12,285 nt of DNA, taken from positions 1 to 12,285 of the forward strand of contig JACCYC010000211.1 in the NCBI GenBank assembly GCA_013696665.1, given 5' to 3'. The notes beneath the pieces are model-generated. The model did no database searches and had not been told where the DNA came from. It saw only the letters and a program-made list of their open reading frames with translations. The position numbers and the translations under genes were made by a program. The DNA comes from Burkholderiaceae bacterium. GTDB taxonomy: Bacteria; Pseudomonadota; Gammaproteobacteria; Burkholderiales; Burkholderiaceae_F. Positions 1 through 6,764 of this stretch are shown piece after piece; position 1 is the first letter of the stretch, and each line of letters opens with the position of its first letter.

Positions 1-367
1 GCCGCGTTGATTGGTAACGAAGGTAGAGGTCGTAGTGTTCATGATCGAAGGCAAGCGACGCCACGCGCGATGTCAGAGCGCGATGGCGCAGCCAGGCACG
101 TCGCTGGGTGCGGTTAGCTTCGAACTCAGCGACAGGAACGCGAACCGGCACGCAAGCGCGGCAGCCGTCGCAGTATGGTCGGTAGGTGAAAATGCCGCTG
201 CGCCTGAACCCCATTTTGACCAGTTCGCTATAAACATCAGCGTTGATCAGATGCGCTGGCGTAGCGACCTGCGAGCGCGCCTGCCGATGTTCGAGATAGC
301 TGCACGGATACGGCGCCGTCGCGTAAAACTGCAGCGCCGAGAAGGGCAGCTCCTTGAGGTTGGCCAC
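1..367 (-). CDS. bpt: Aspartate/glutamate leucyltransferase Bpt (N-end rule), partial
   Basis: Bpt transfers leucine from Leu-tRNA to proteins beginning with Asp or Glu, making N-degrons read by the ClpS/ClpAP system in the cytosol. About 122 N-terminal residues are visible; the C-terminal half lies beyond the left edge. Seen: the family's N-terminal block with FYATAPYPCSYL (residues 14-25), a region reading RSQVATPAHLINADVYSEL, and the cysteine cluster YCDGCRAC (C66, C69, C72; C22 lies further upstream), followed by VPVRVPV and NRTQRRAW. I chose the GTG at 367 because it gives an N-terminus (ANLKELPFSALQF) like betaproteobacterial relatives. No Shine-Dalgarno sequence precedes it. An ATG with a weak TAAG site at 407 opens a frame that stops after 12 codons, one base before this GTG. 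It lies downstream of aat on the same strand and probably shares its mRNA. Identity is very secure; the exact start is not. Confidence 0.93.
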   Translation of the reverse strand, partial: MANLKELPFSALQFYATAPYPCSYLEHRQARSQVATPAHLINADVYSELVKMGFRRSGIFTYRPYCDGCRACVPVRVPVAEFEANRTQRRAWLRHRALTSRVASLAFDHEHYDLYLRYQSTR

Positions 368-417
368 GTCAGTGAGGCAAAATAGAAAATCTCGAGGATT
401 CAGTCATGTTGGCTTAC

Positions 418-1143
418 TTAGTAACCCGCCAGCAAGGCATTCAGCGCGCGGCTTGAATACGCAGCCCAATCGACCGGCGCGGCGCGCACCGACGTTTCAA
501 GATGAGCTACAAATTCTTTACGCGGAATCTCTCGTGCTCCGAGCGATGCAAGGTGTCGCGTCTTCTGTTGGCAGTCTATCACCGGCACTTGCTCGATCTT
601 CAATAGGTGCACCAAAGCAGTCAGGGCGATCTTCGATGCGTCCGGGGCTCGCGAAAACATTGACTCGCCATAAAACATTTTGCCGAGCGCGACACCGTAC
701 AGGCCACCCGCCAGCCGGCCATTGATCCATGTTTCAATCGAATGCGCGAGCCCACGCCGATGCAATTCGGAGTACGCGTTGCACACGCTGTCAGTTATCC
801 AGGTACCCGCGTCGGTGTCACGCGGCGCCGCGCAGGCCCGGATCACCGATGAAAAGTCGCTGTCAAGCCGAATTTCGAGCGCGGTATTTCGCATCGAGTT
901 GCGAAGCGTCTTAGCGAAACTGCGCGAGATTTTCAGGTCACCCGTAAACAGCACCATGCGCGGATCAGGCGACCACCACAGCACCGGCTCGTCCTCGGAG
1001 TACCAGGGAAAGATCCCGTGCGGGTACGCCTGCAGCAGTCGTTCGACAGTCAGATCAGCGCTTGCCGCCAATAATCCGTTGGGCGTCTCAAGCGCGGAAG
1101 TTACCGGTGGAAATGGCTCACTCAGCGCAAGCCAGGGAATCAT
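418..1143 (-). CDS. aat: Leucyl/phenylalanyl-tRNA--protein transferase Aat
   Basis: Aat moves Leu or Phe from aminoacyl-tRNA onto proteins with N-terminal Lys or Arg, marking them for ClpS/ClpAP degradation. The product is 241 residues, close to the family's usual 230-250. Seen: YPHGIFPW (residues 40-47), WWSPDPR (56-62), TWITDSV (114-120), the core GGLYGVALGKMFYGESMFS (146-164) and PVIDCQ (187-192). The frame stays open upstream to 1275, but the family begins at the MIPWL-type N-terminus, so the start is the ATG at 1143. That ATG overlaps the stop of the NUDIX gene as ATGA (1140-1143), implying translational coupling. The bpt gene follows about 50 bp downstream, so both aminoacyl-transferases of the N-end rule are probably co-transcribed. 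No terminator is seen between them. Confidence 0.96.
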   Translation of the reverse strand: MIPWLALSEPFPPVTSALETPNGLLAASADLTVERLLQAYPHGIFPWYSEDEPVLWWSPDPRMVLFTGDLKISRSFAKTLRNSMRNTALEIRLDSDFSSVIRACAAPRDTDAGTWITDSVCNAYSELHRRGLAHSIETWINGRLAGGLYGVALGKMFYGESMFSRAPDASKIALTALVHLLKIEQVPVIDCQQKTRHLASLGAREIPRKEFVAHLETSVRAAPVDWAAYSSRALNALLAGY

Positions 1144-1700
1144 GCGCCCGTGACGGCGACCGTCGGAGCTATGACCTCGATCGCGCAGGTATGCGTTCCA
1201 ATCTGGCCATTCGCGCGATCGCGAAAATAGAGTTTTAACGTCGTGGAGACAGTCCGAAACGCGATCTCCTCCCACGGTACGTCGGCCTCGTCAAACAACC
1301 GCACTTCCAGACTTTCTTCGCCCGCGCGAAAGTCGGCGTCCAAAAGCTTTGCCTGAAAGAAAATGTGAACCTGCTGAACGTGCGGGACGTCGATCATTGA
1401 GAACAAGGGTCCAAGGGTTACGCGGGCTCCGGCTTCTTCAAGAGTCTCGCGCATTGCGCCGTTGCCGGTTGTCTCGCCGACCTCCATAAACCCAGCAGGC
1501 AAAGTCCATTTGCCACGGCCAGGCTCGATTGCGCGCTTGCACATCAATATCTGCGTGCCCCAAAGCGGAATGGTGCCGACGACGGGTCGAGGATTGACGT
1601 AGTGCACCGCGCCGCATTGCGGGCAGCAGTCACGCACACGATTGTCGCCGGGCGGGATATGGGCAGATGTGGGATGGCCGCAGACCGGGCAGTACTTCAC
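1140..1700 (-). CDS. Zinc-ribbon NUDIX hydrolase
   Basis: A cytosolic NUDIX pyrophosphohydrolase of 186 residues. Seen: an N-terminal zinc ribbon with two CxxC pairs (C4/C7 and C26/C29), then a NUDIX box fitting GX5EX7REUXEEXGU: G70, E76, R84-E85, E88-E89, G91. The catalytic glutamates that bind Mg2+ are all present. The ribbon plus NUDIX arrangement resembles ADP-ribose or NAD(H) pyrophosphatase-like proteins, but the substrate cannot be read from sequence. The frame extends to an ATG at 1724, but that ATG sits inside the hairpin of the upstream gene's terminator; the GTG at 1700 starts directly at the KYCPVCGH ribbon and is preferred. No strong Shine-Dalgarno is visible. The stop overlaps the aat start by ATGA. 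With no separate promoter seen, transcription may come from readthrough of the terminator or from a weak site I cannot identify. Confidence 0.9.
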   Translation of the reverse strand: MKYCPVCGHPTSAHIPPGDNRVRDCCPQCGAVHYVNPRPVVGTIPLWGTQILMCKRAIEPGRGKWTLPAGFMEVGETTGNGAMRETLEEAGARVTLGPLFSMIDVPHVQQVHIFFQAKLLDADFRAGEESLEVRLFDEADVPWEEIAFRTVSTTLKLYFRDRANGQIGTHTCAIEVIAPTVAVTGA

Positions 1701-1707
1701 AGCACAA

Positions 1708-1736
1708 TAAAAAAGGGCGGGCATATGCCCGCCCTT
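1708..1736 (-). terminator. Intrinsic terminator of the GlsB-like gene
   Basis: A perfect 24-bp palindrome (1713-1736) forms a 10-bp stem, AAGGGCGGGC with GCCCGCCCTT, around an ATAT loop. Read on the minus strand it is followed directly by TTTTTTATT. It starts about 16 bp after the stop of the membrane-protein gene at 1753. The U-run is only on the minus-strand side, so it serves leftward transcription. It separates the GlsB-like gene from the NUDIX–aat–bpt cluster and explains why the upstream NUDIX ATG at 1724 is unlikely to be used. Confidence 0.93.
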
Positions 1737-1752
1737 CGTACCTTACACGCTC

Positions 1753-2022
1753 TTAGCGAGCAGTACCGCGCCGAAACAGATTGACGATCGCCAGCAAGAT
1801 AACTGCGCCGAGCAGGGAAACGATCAATGCGCCTACGCTAAATGCGTTCTGATTGATCGTTGGCACTCCCACCAACGGAGAGATAAGCCAGCCGCCGAGA
1901 AATGCGCCGACAATGCCGACCACGATGTTCAGGAAGATTCCCTGCTGACCATCTGTGCGCATAATCATGCTCGCAACCCAACCAATCAAACCTCCAACAA
2001 CCAGCCAAATGATGAAATTCAT
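1753..2022 (-). CDS. GlsB/YeaQ/YmgE family small membrane protein
   Basis: An 89-residue, strongly hydrophobic protein of the transglycosylase-associated (GlsB/YeaQ/YmgE) family, found in the inner membrane and often linked to stress response; its biochemical role is not known. Seen: three predicted membrane segments (about residues 2-20, 28-49 and 60-82), glycine-rich packing such as VVGGLIGWVASMIM near the N-terminus and GIVGAFLGGWL in the second helix, a short polar TDGQQG link, and a basic C-terminal tail (FRRGTAR). The ATG at 2022 is preceded by a good ribosome site, GGGAGAG, six bases upstream. An in-frame ATG at 2070 would add a polar stretch unlike the family and is rejected. The gene is single, ended by the terminator at 1708-1736, and divergent from the membrane protein at 2150. 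Confidence 0.88.
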   Translation of the reverse strand: MNFIIWLVVGGLIGWVASMIMRTDGQQGIFLNIVVGIVGAFLGGWLISPLVGVPTINQNAFSVGALIVSLLGAVILLAIVNLFRRGTAR

Positions 2023-2063
2023 GTTTCGCTCTCCCGGTAAAGTGGTGTGACGCGACGGAAAGT

Positions 2064-2080
2064 TTGCCACACCTAGGCAA
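2064..2080. repeat. Short inverted repeat between divergent genes
   Basis: TTGCC and GGCAA flank a 7-base spacer in the 127-bp gap between the divergent membrane-protein genes at 2022 and 2150. Its position would suit an operator or a small hairpin in the GlsB-like 5' region. The arms are only 5 bp, so chance is possible. I found no convincing sigma70 promoter for either gene in this gap. Confidence 0.25.
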
Positions 2081-2149
2081 GCCTGACCGTCAACCTGACA
2101 AACGGCATCCGTCTGTGACAGCTAAGACACGCAATTATCATTCCAGATC

Positions 2150-2803
2150 ATGGCGCTAACCCAACTCTGGATTTCCCCGTTTGGCCTGGTCAGCATTGCT
2201 TTCGGGCTGATCGCTGTACTTCTGCTTATTTCCGGGTTGGGCGCCTTGGTCCGATTGCGTCCGATCCGCTTTGTCTCACGCACACTGCTTGGGCTCGTGC
2301 TGTTGGCTGCCGCCGCTGTAGCGGGCGGCATCGCAGTCGGCACGCATGGCTACGCTGCTTTGACACGTGAAGACGTTGCGGCAACCTTACTGATACAGCC
2401 GACGGGTCCGCAGCGTTTCACAGCGACCGTGCGCTTCCCCGATTTGCGTGAAGTGAAGTATGAGCTCGCGGGCGATGAGGTCTATGTTGATGCGCAAATA
2501 CTTAAGTGGAAGCCGATGGCTCATATGTTTGGCTTGCACACTGCCTATGAGCTTGATCGCATTGCGGGGCGCTACCGCGCCATCGAACAGGAGCGGGCCT
2601 CGCCGCGCACGGTTTTTTCACTGAGCCGCGACAAGCCGTTCGATGTTTTCGATTTGCGGCAGCGCTTCGTGTTTCTGGCACCTCTGCTCGACGCCGAATA
2701 TGGCTCGGCGAGCTATGTTTCGGCCGCGCGTCCGGCGGAGCTCGAGGTTCGGGTATCGACCTCCGGCCTGCTAATGCGCGAAGTAAAAACGGCCGCCAAC
2801 TGA
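2150..2803 (+). CDS. Conserved membrane protein, two N-terminal helices, function unknown
   Basis: A 217-residue protein with two membrane segments (about residues 10-32 and 44-64) followed by a soluble domain of about 150 residues. Distinctive stretches in that domain are GPQRFTATVRFPD (86-98), VYVDAQILKWKPMAHMFGLH (111-130), AYELDRIAGRYR (132-143), FVFLAPLLDAEYGSASYV (173-190) and RVSTSGLLMRE near the end. I recall similar proteobacterial proteins labelled 'cation/multidrug efflux pump', but two helices and a single soluble domain do not resemble any transporter, so that label should not be trusted. The ATG at 2150 is the first start after an in-frame stop; no clear Shine-Dalgarno is visible. 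The gene ends 2 bp from the stop of the convergent glycosyltransferase, with no terminator between them. Confidence 0.75.
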   Translation: MALTQLWISPFGLVSIAFGLIAVLLLISGLGALVRLRPIRFVSRTLLGLVLLAAAAVAGGIAVGTHGYAALTREDVAATLLIQPTGPQRFTATVRFPDLREVKYELAGDEVYVDAQILKWKPMAHMFGLHTAYELDRIAGRYRAIEQERASPRTVFSLSRDKPFDVFDLRQRFVFLAPLLDAEYGSASYVSAARPAELEVRVSTSGLLMREVKTAAN

Positions 2804-2805
2804 GC

Positions 2806-3903
2806 CTAGCGCTTCACCGAGCGGCGCTTGCCCGCGTTAATCACCCAGCGCGCAGCTGCGTCAATTCCACTGCCACCGCTGACGGCCTGCTTTGCGTTGG
2901 CGACAGTGGTATCGCGGACGCCTTTGTCATTTAGCAACTCACGCAGATTCGCAGCCAGTTTCGAAGCATCGGCGCTTTCAATCCAAATGACTTTGGCGCC
3001 GTTGACAGATTGCAAATGGGTGCCAAGAACCCACGCTTCATAGATGGTTCCCGGCACCATCAGAATGGGTGTGCCCAACGCCGCCGCCTCTTGTGTAGCA
3101 TTAGATCCCTCGGTGATCGCAACGTCGGCAGCGCTCATATAGGTGAGCATCTGCCGCGGTGCAAGGGTCGGCACGACCGAGATCCATTTTGGCAACGGTT
3201 CGGGGACCCCAGGCGAACGCAGATTGTTCCGATCGTTAACCGAGGTCAGCACCAGCCGCACATTCTGTTCTTTGCGAAGAATATTTACTGCACCGATTAC
3301 AGCGGCAAGCACCTGTTCGCCGAAGTCACGTCCGAACGACATTCCCCGCGGTGAGTACAGCAGAATTTTTTCGGTCGGCGCAAAGCCAAGCGAGTTGCGC
3401 GCCGCACGCTGCTTCGGAATGTCGGCAAGTTCCATAAAAGGACCCGTGCGCAGCACCTTGGCGCTCAGCGATGCCAGCTCAGGTGGAAACTCCAGCGCTG
3501 GCGGGTACGCCCAGGCGATCGCATCGACCTGCTGGAGCAACGGCCAATCCATGAAGAGTTCGTCCCACAGCGGATACATTGGAATTGATAGCCACGCCGC
3601 GTGAGGGACAATCGCCCGGTACGGGATCAGCGAGCGGCTGGTGTCCTCCACAATCACGTCCGCATGTCCAAGACAGGCGCGAACGACTGGATCGCGTTCG
3701 TTGCGGTGTCGGAGCGGAAGAAAGTTGACGCGATAACCCATCGCCGCAGCAGCGTCGATGTTAAATGCACGGATCTCTTCGACGTCGAGCAGATATTCAA
3801 TGTGGGTTTGCGGAGCAAGCCGCGTAATGGCGCGCGCCAACGCAGCGGTTCTGCCGATGTGGCCGAGGCCACCGCGGACTGAAGGAATCAGAATGACATT
3901 CAT
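2806..3903 (-). CDS. MurG-like (GT-B) glycosyltransferase, substrate unknown
   Basis: A 365-residue protein with the two-domain layout of GT-B glycosyltransferases related to MurG and GT28. Seen: an N-terminal glycine loop GGLGHIGR (residues 11-18) after a first beta strand, resembling the acceptor-side GGxGGH loop of MurG; a mid-protein linker around residues 150-180; and a C-terminal donor-site signature ITEGSNATQEAAALGTPILM (263-282), like the nucleotide-sugar binding motif of this fold. The start at 3903 begins directly with the first strand (MNVILIP); an upstream ATG at 3948 would add 15 unlikely residues and overlap the divergent gene. There is no signal peptide or membrane helix, so it is cytosolic or peripheral. 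Donor and acceptor cannot be predicted. It is divergent from the gene at 3921 by 17 bp and convergent with the gene at 2150. Confidence 0.78.
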   Translation of the reverse strand: MNVILIPSVRGGLGHIGRTAALARAITRLAPQTHIEYLLDVEEIRAFNIDAAAAMGYRVNFLPLRHRNERDPVVRACLGHADVIVEDTSRSLIPYRAIVPHAAWLSIPMYPLWDELFMDWPLLQQVDAIAWAYPPALEFPPELASLSAKVLRTGPFMELADIPKQRAARNSLGFAPTEKILLYSPRGMSFGRDFGEQVLAAVIGAVNILRKEQNVRLVLTSVNDRNNLRSPGVPEPLPKWISVVPTLAPRQMLTYMSAADVAITEGSNATQEAAALGTPILMVPGTIYEAWVLGTHLQSVNGAKVIWIESADASKLAANLRELLNDKGVRDTTVANAKQAVSGGSGIDAAARWVINAGKRRSVKR

Positions 3904-3920
3904 GACGAGGTTAAAGCTGC

Positions 3921-4568
3921 ATGAGCCCGTGTCTGGTTGTAATTGCAAAGCAGCCGGAGAGCGGCAAAGTGAAAACGCGTATTGCCGCGGCGCTGGGAGA
4001 CGATCGGGCGGCCGAATTGTACCGGTGCGCCTTGCACGACACCCTGGCTTTGGCGCGTTCGGTTGATGGGGTTGCGTATGCGCTGAGTTACGCGCCGCCG
4101 ACCGCGGATGGACGGTGCTATTTCGAAGGTGTAGCGCCGGAGTTCACGTTGATTCCGCAGCAAGGAACGATCTTCGGCGAGCGCCTTAGTGGCACGTTCT
4201 CGCGGTTGCTCCTTGAATACAGTCCGGTCGTGCTGATCGGCAGCGACAGTCCTGACCTGCCCACTGAACTCATCGATCGGGCATTTTCGCTGCTCGCTAC
4301 AAACGCTGACGTGGTGCTGGGCCCCGCGGACGATGGTGGCTATTACCTGCTTGGAATGCGCGCCATGCAGCCCGCGTTATTCGAGCGGATCGATTGGAGT
4401 ACTGAGGTGGTGACGTCGCAGACTCGACAGCGCGCCGCCGCCGCGAAGTTGCACGTGGTTGATCTGCCGACATGGCACGACCTTGATACTGTTGACGATC
4501 TGCAGGCGCTGCAAGCCCCGGGGGCGCCGCTGACACGTGCGTTTGTTGCCGCATTGAACGAAAGTTAA
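3921..4568 (+). CDS. DUF2064 / TIGR04282 transferase-like protein
   Basis: A 215-residue single-domain protein of the GT-A/nucleotidyltransferase-like fold (TIGR04282, 'rSAM/selenodomain-associated transferase 1'; PF09837). Seen: the N-terminal nucleotide-binding signature KQPESGKVKTR (residues 10-20), LIGSDSPDLP (105-114) with an aspartate pair suited to metal binding, LGPADDGGYYLLG (133-145), and WSTEVV (159-164). Members are presumed to transfer or activate nucleotide-linked sugars, but no reaction is established. Start: ATG at 3921, with GAGG ten bases upstream. The next gene begins 2 bp after its stop, so it heads a probable three-gene operon with formaldehyde detoxification genes. The partners after which the family is named (a radical SAM protein, 'transferase 2') are not in this window. 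Confidence 0.88.
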   Translation: MSPCLVVIAKQPESGKVKTRIAAALGDDRAAELYRCALHDTLALARSVDGVAYALSYAPPTADGRCYFEGVAPEFTLIPQQGTIFGERLSGTFSRLLLEYSPVVLIGSDSPDLPTELIDRAFSLLATNADVVLGPADDGGYYLLGMRAMQPALFERIDWSTEVVTSQTRQRAAAAKLHVVDLPTWHDLDTVDDLQALQAPGAPLTRAFVAALNES

Positions 4569-4570
4569 AT

Positions 4571-5677
4571 ATGAAAACCAGAGCGGCGGTTGCGTGGAAC
4601 GCGGGTGAACCGCTCAGCATCGAAACGGTGGATTTGGAGCCACCACGCGAGGGCGAGGTGCTGGTCGAGATAAAGGCCACCGGCATCTGTCACACCGACT
4701 ACTTCACGCTGTCGGGCGCCGACCCGGAAGGGATTTTCCCGTCGATTCTGGGCCATGAAGGCGCCGGCGTTGTGCTTGAAGTGGGTTCAGGCGTCGCAGC
4801 GCTTAAGCCGGGCGACCATGTGATTCCGCTCTACACGCCCGAATGCAGGCAATGCAAATTCTGCCTTTCGCGCAAGACTAATTTGTGCCAGGCAATTCGA
4901 TCTACTCAGGGTCGCGGCTTGATGCCCGATGGCACTTCGCGCTTTTCAATTGACGGCAAGCCGGTGTGGCACTACATGGGCACGTCAACGTTTGCCAACC
5001 ACATCGTCGTGCCCGCAATCGCACTGGCGAAGATTCGCGAGGACGCTCCCTTCGACAAGGTTTGCTACATCGGGTGCGGTGTCACAACGGGTGTCGGCGC
5101 GGTGATCTTCACCGCAAAAGTCGAGGCCGGTGCCAACGTCATTGTGTTTGGCCTAGGCGGCATTGGGTTGAACGTGATTCAGGGCGCCAAAATGGTCGGC
5201 GCGAATCGCATCATCGGTATTGATCTGAATCCGCGCCGCGAAGCGCTTGGGCGGAAGTTCGGCATGACGCACTTCATCAATCCTTCCATCGTGGATAACG
5301 TTGTTGACACGGTCGTGCAGTTGACCGACGGTGGAGCCGATTACAGCTTCGAGTGCATCGGCAATGTGACCGCAATGCGCCAGGCACTTGAGTGCTGCCA
5401 CAAGGGGTGGGGGCAAAGCGTCATCATCGGGGTGGCGGGCGCCGGTCAGGAAATCAGCACCCGACCGTTTCAACTGGTGACGGGCCGGGTGTGGAAAGGT
5501 AGTGCGTTCGGTGGCGCACGAGGACGCACCGACGTTCCGCGCATCGTCGACTGGTATATGGAAGGCAAGCTCAACATCGATGACCTGATTACCCATCACT
5601 TGCCGCTGGAGCGTATCAATGAGGGCTTTGACCTGATGAAGCGCGGCGAATCGATTCGCAGCGTCGTCGAATATTGA
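4571..5677 (+). CDS. frmA: S-(hydroxymethyl)glutathione dehydrogenase (class III ADH)
   Basis: Oxidises S-hydroxymethylglutathione, formed spontaneously from formaldehyde and glutathione, to S-formylglutathione with NAD+; class III enzymes also reduce S-nitrosoglutathione. At 368 residues it has the normal length. Seen: catalytic zinc ligands C40 (GICHTD), H62-E63 (GHEG) and C169 (IGCG); structural zinc cysteines C92, C95, C98 and C106; the class III stretch RSTQGRGLMPDGTSRF (110-125), with R110 placed like the arginine that binds the glutathione carboxylate; the Rossmann loop GLGGIGL (194-200); and D218, which selects NAD. The start at 4571 is 2 bp after the preceding stop. No FrmR repressor gene is adjacent, so regulation cannot be read here. 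The gene is also called adhC, adhI or flhA in other bacteria. Confidence 0.97.
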   Translation: MKTRAAVAWNAGEPLSIETVDLEPPREGEVLVEIKATGICHTDYFTLSGADPEGIFPSILGHEGAGVVLEVGSGVAALKPGDHVIPLYTPECRQCKFCLSRKTNLCQAIRSTQGRGLMPDGTSRFSIDGKPVWHYMGTSTFANHIVVPAIALAKIREDAPFDKVCYIGCGVTTGVGAVIFTAKVEAGANVIVFGLGGIGLNVIQGAKMVGANRIIGIDLNPRREALGRKFGMTHFINPSIVDNVVDTVVQLTDGGADYSFECIGNVTAMRQALECCHKGWGQSVIIGVAGAGQEISTRPFQLVTGRVWKGSAFGGARGRTDVPRIVDWYMEGKLNIDDLITHHLPLERINEGFDLMKRGESIRSVVEY

Positions 5678-5689
5678 GCTGGAATTGCA

Positions 5690-6553
5690 ATGAGTGACGT
5701 CGACATTCTCGGCACCCATCGCTGTTTCGGCGGGCGCCAATTGTTCTGCCGGCACGACTCGACCGAGATCGGCTTGCCAATGCGGTTCGGATTATTTCTA
5801 CCCCCGCAGATGTCCGCGTCATGCTCGCTGCTGATGTTTCTATCCGGGCTCACGTGCACTGAAGAAACGTTCGCGATTAAGTCTGGAGCGCAGCGCACCG
5901 CTGCCGAGCTCGGCATTGCCTTGTTGATGCCCGACACCAGTCCACGCGGGGCTGAAGTGCCAGGAGAAGCAGACGCCTGGGACTTTGGCGTGGGGGCCGG
6001 TTTCTATTTAGACGCTACGCGCGAACCCTGGTCGCGTCACTGGCGCATGGACAGTTATTTGGTACGTGAGTTGTTGCCGCTGGTTATTGCTACGCATGGG
6101 ATAAATCCAGCGCAAATAGCTATTTGTGGCCATTCAATGGGAGGCCACGGCGCATTGACGCTGGCGTTGCGACACCCCGGTCAGTTCGCGTCGGTGTCTG
6201 CGTTTGCGCCGATCGCCGCGCCGTCGCGATCACCTTGGGGTCGCAAAGCGTTCACGAATTATCTCGGCGACGATCCTGCGACGTGGACACAACACGATGC
6301 AACCGAGCTGATGCGGCGCCAGAGGGCGCCGCCATACGCCCAAGGCATTCTGATTGATCAGGGAATGGCTGATCAATATGTTTCAGAGCAACTTTACCCC
6401 GAGGCATTTGAAGCCGCGTGTCGCGATGTCCAGCAGCCCTTAACGCTCCGCCGTCACGAAGGCTACGACCACGGTTACTACTTCATCTCGACTTTCATCG
6501 AAGATCACTTGCGCTTCCATCATTTTCAGCTCAGTGCGCACGCCTCGGGTTGA
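5690..6553 (+). CDS. frmB: S-formylglutathione hydrolase
   Basis: Hydrolyses S-formylglutathione to formate and glutathione, completing the pathway begun by the dehydrogenase 12 bp upstream. It is an alpha/beta-hydrolase of the esterase D family, 287 residues, near the usual 275-285. Seen: oxyanion/lid region LSGLTCTEETF (51-61), nucleophile elbow GHSMGGHGA with Ser149, aspartate in LIDQGMADQY (D223 or D228), and catalytic His261 in EGYDHGYYF. All triad elements are present, so the enzyme should be active. The ATG at 5690 has a modest GGA site seven bases upstream. No hairpin with a U-run follows the stop; the gene converges on lexA across 211 bp. Also called fghA. Confidence 0.97.
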   Translation: MSDVDILGTHRCFGGRQLFCRHDSTEIGLPMRFGLFLPPQMSASCSLLMFLSGLTCTEETFAIKSGAQRTAAELGIALLMPDTSPRGAEVPGEADAWDFGVGAGFYLDATREPWSRHWRMDSYLVRELLPLVIATHGINPAQIAICGHSMGGHGALTLALRHPGQFASVSAFAPIAAPSRSPWGRKAFTNYLGDDPATWTQHDATELMRRQRAPPYAQGILIDQGMADQYVSEQLYPEAFEAACRDVQQPLTLRRHEGYDHGYYFISTFIEDHLRFHHFQLSAHASG

Positions 6554-6556
6554 GCC

Positions 6557-6664
6557 TCAACGCGGAGCGAGAATGTGTTCGGCAGCGATCTTTAAATCAT
6601 CAACGAATTTTGCATACTCAACGTCCCGCGCTTCCGGCCGCTTCGGCCGATATTCCGAGCTTCG
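6557..6664 (-). other. Possible 3' remnant of a coding region in the frmB–lexA gap
   Basis: The 211 bp between the convergent frmB and lexA stops hold no clear gene or terminator. On the minus strand one frame stays open for 35 codons and ends in TGA at 6559-6557, with protein-like composition (for example EARDVEYAKFVDDLKIAAEH). It lacks a start and is closed upstream by TAA at 6667-6665, where a neighbouring frame stays open back through the end of lexA. This could be the eroded, frameshifted end of a former gene downstream of lexA, but I recognise no family and chance is possible. The same gap holds the strong short hairpin CGGCCG-CTT-CGGCCG without a U-run. Confidence 0.2.
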
Positions 6665-6764
6665 TTACGAGTTCCATCTTTCCAACGACTTACGAAGCAG
6701 TGTGCTTCTACAAGGCGGCTAGGCGCCGACAGCCCGATACAACCGATCGCCGACGCCGTGGCTG

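Noticed and set aside
1144..1275. Longer 285-residue Aat starting at 1275
   Set aside because: The additional 44 residues overlap the NUDIX gene in another frame and do not resemble Aat; the ATGA overlap at 1143 is a typical coupled start.
1701..1724. In-frame ATG at 1724 as the NUDIX start
   Set aside because: It lies inside the terminator stem of the upstream gene and adds eight residues ahead of the conserved zinc ribbon; the GTG at 1700 fits better.
6640..6656. CGGCCG-CTT-CGGCCG hairpin as a terminator for frmB or lexA
   Set aside because: No U-run follows on either strand, so an intrinsic terminator cannot be supported.
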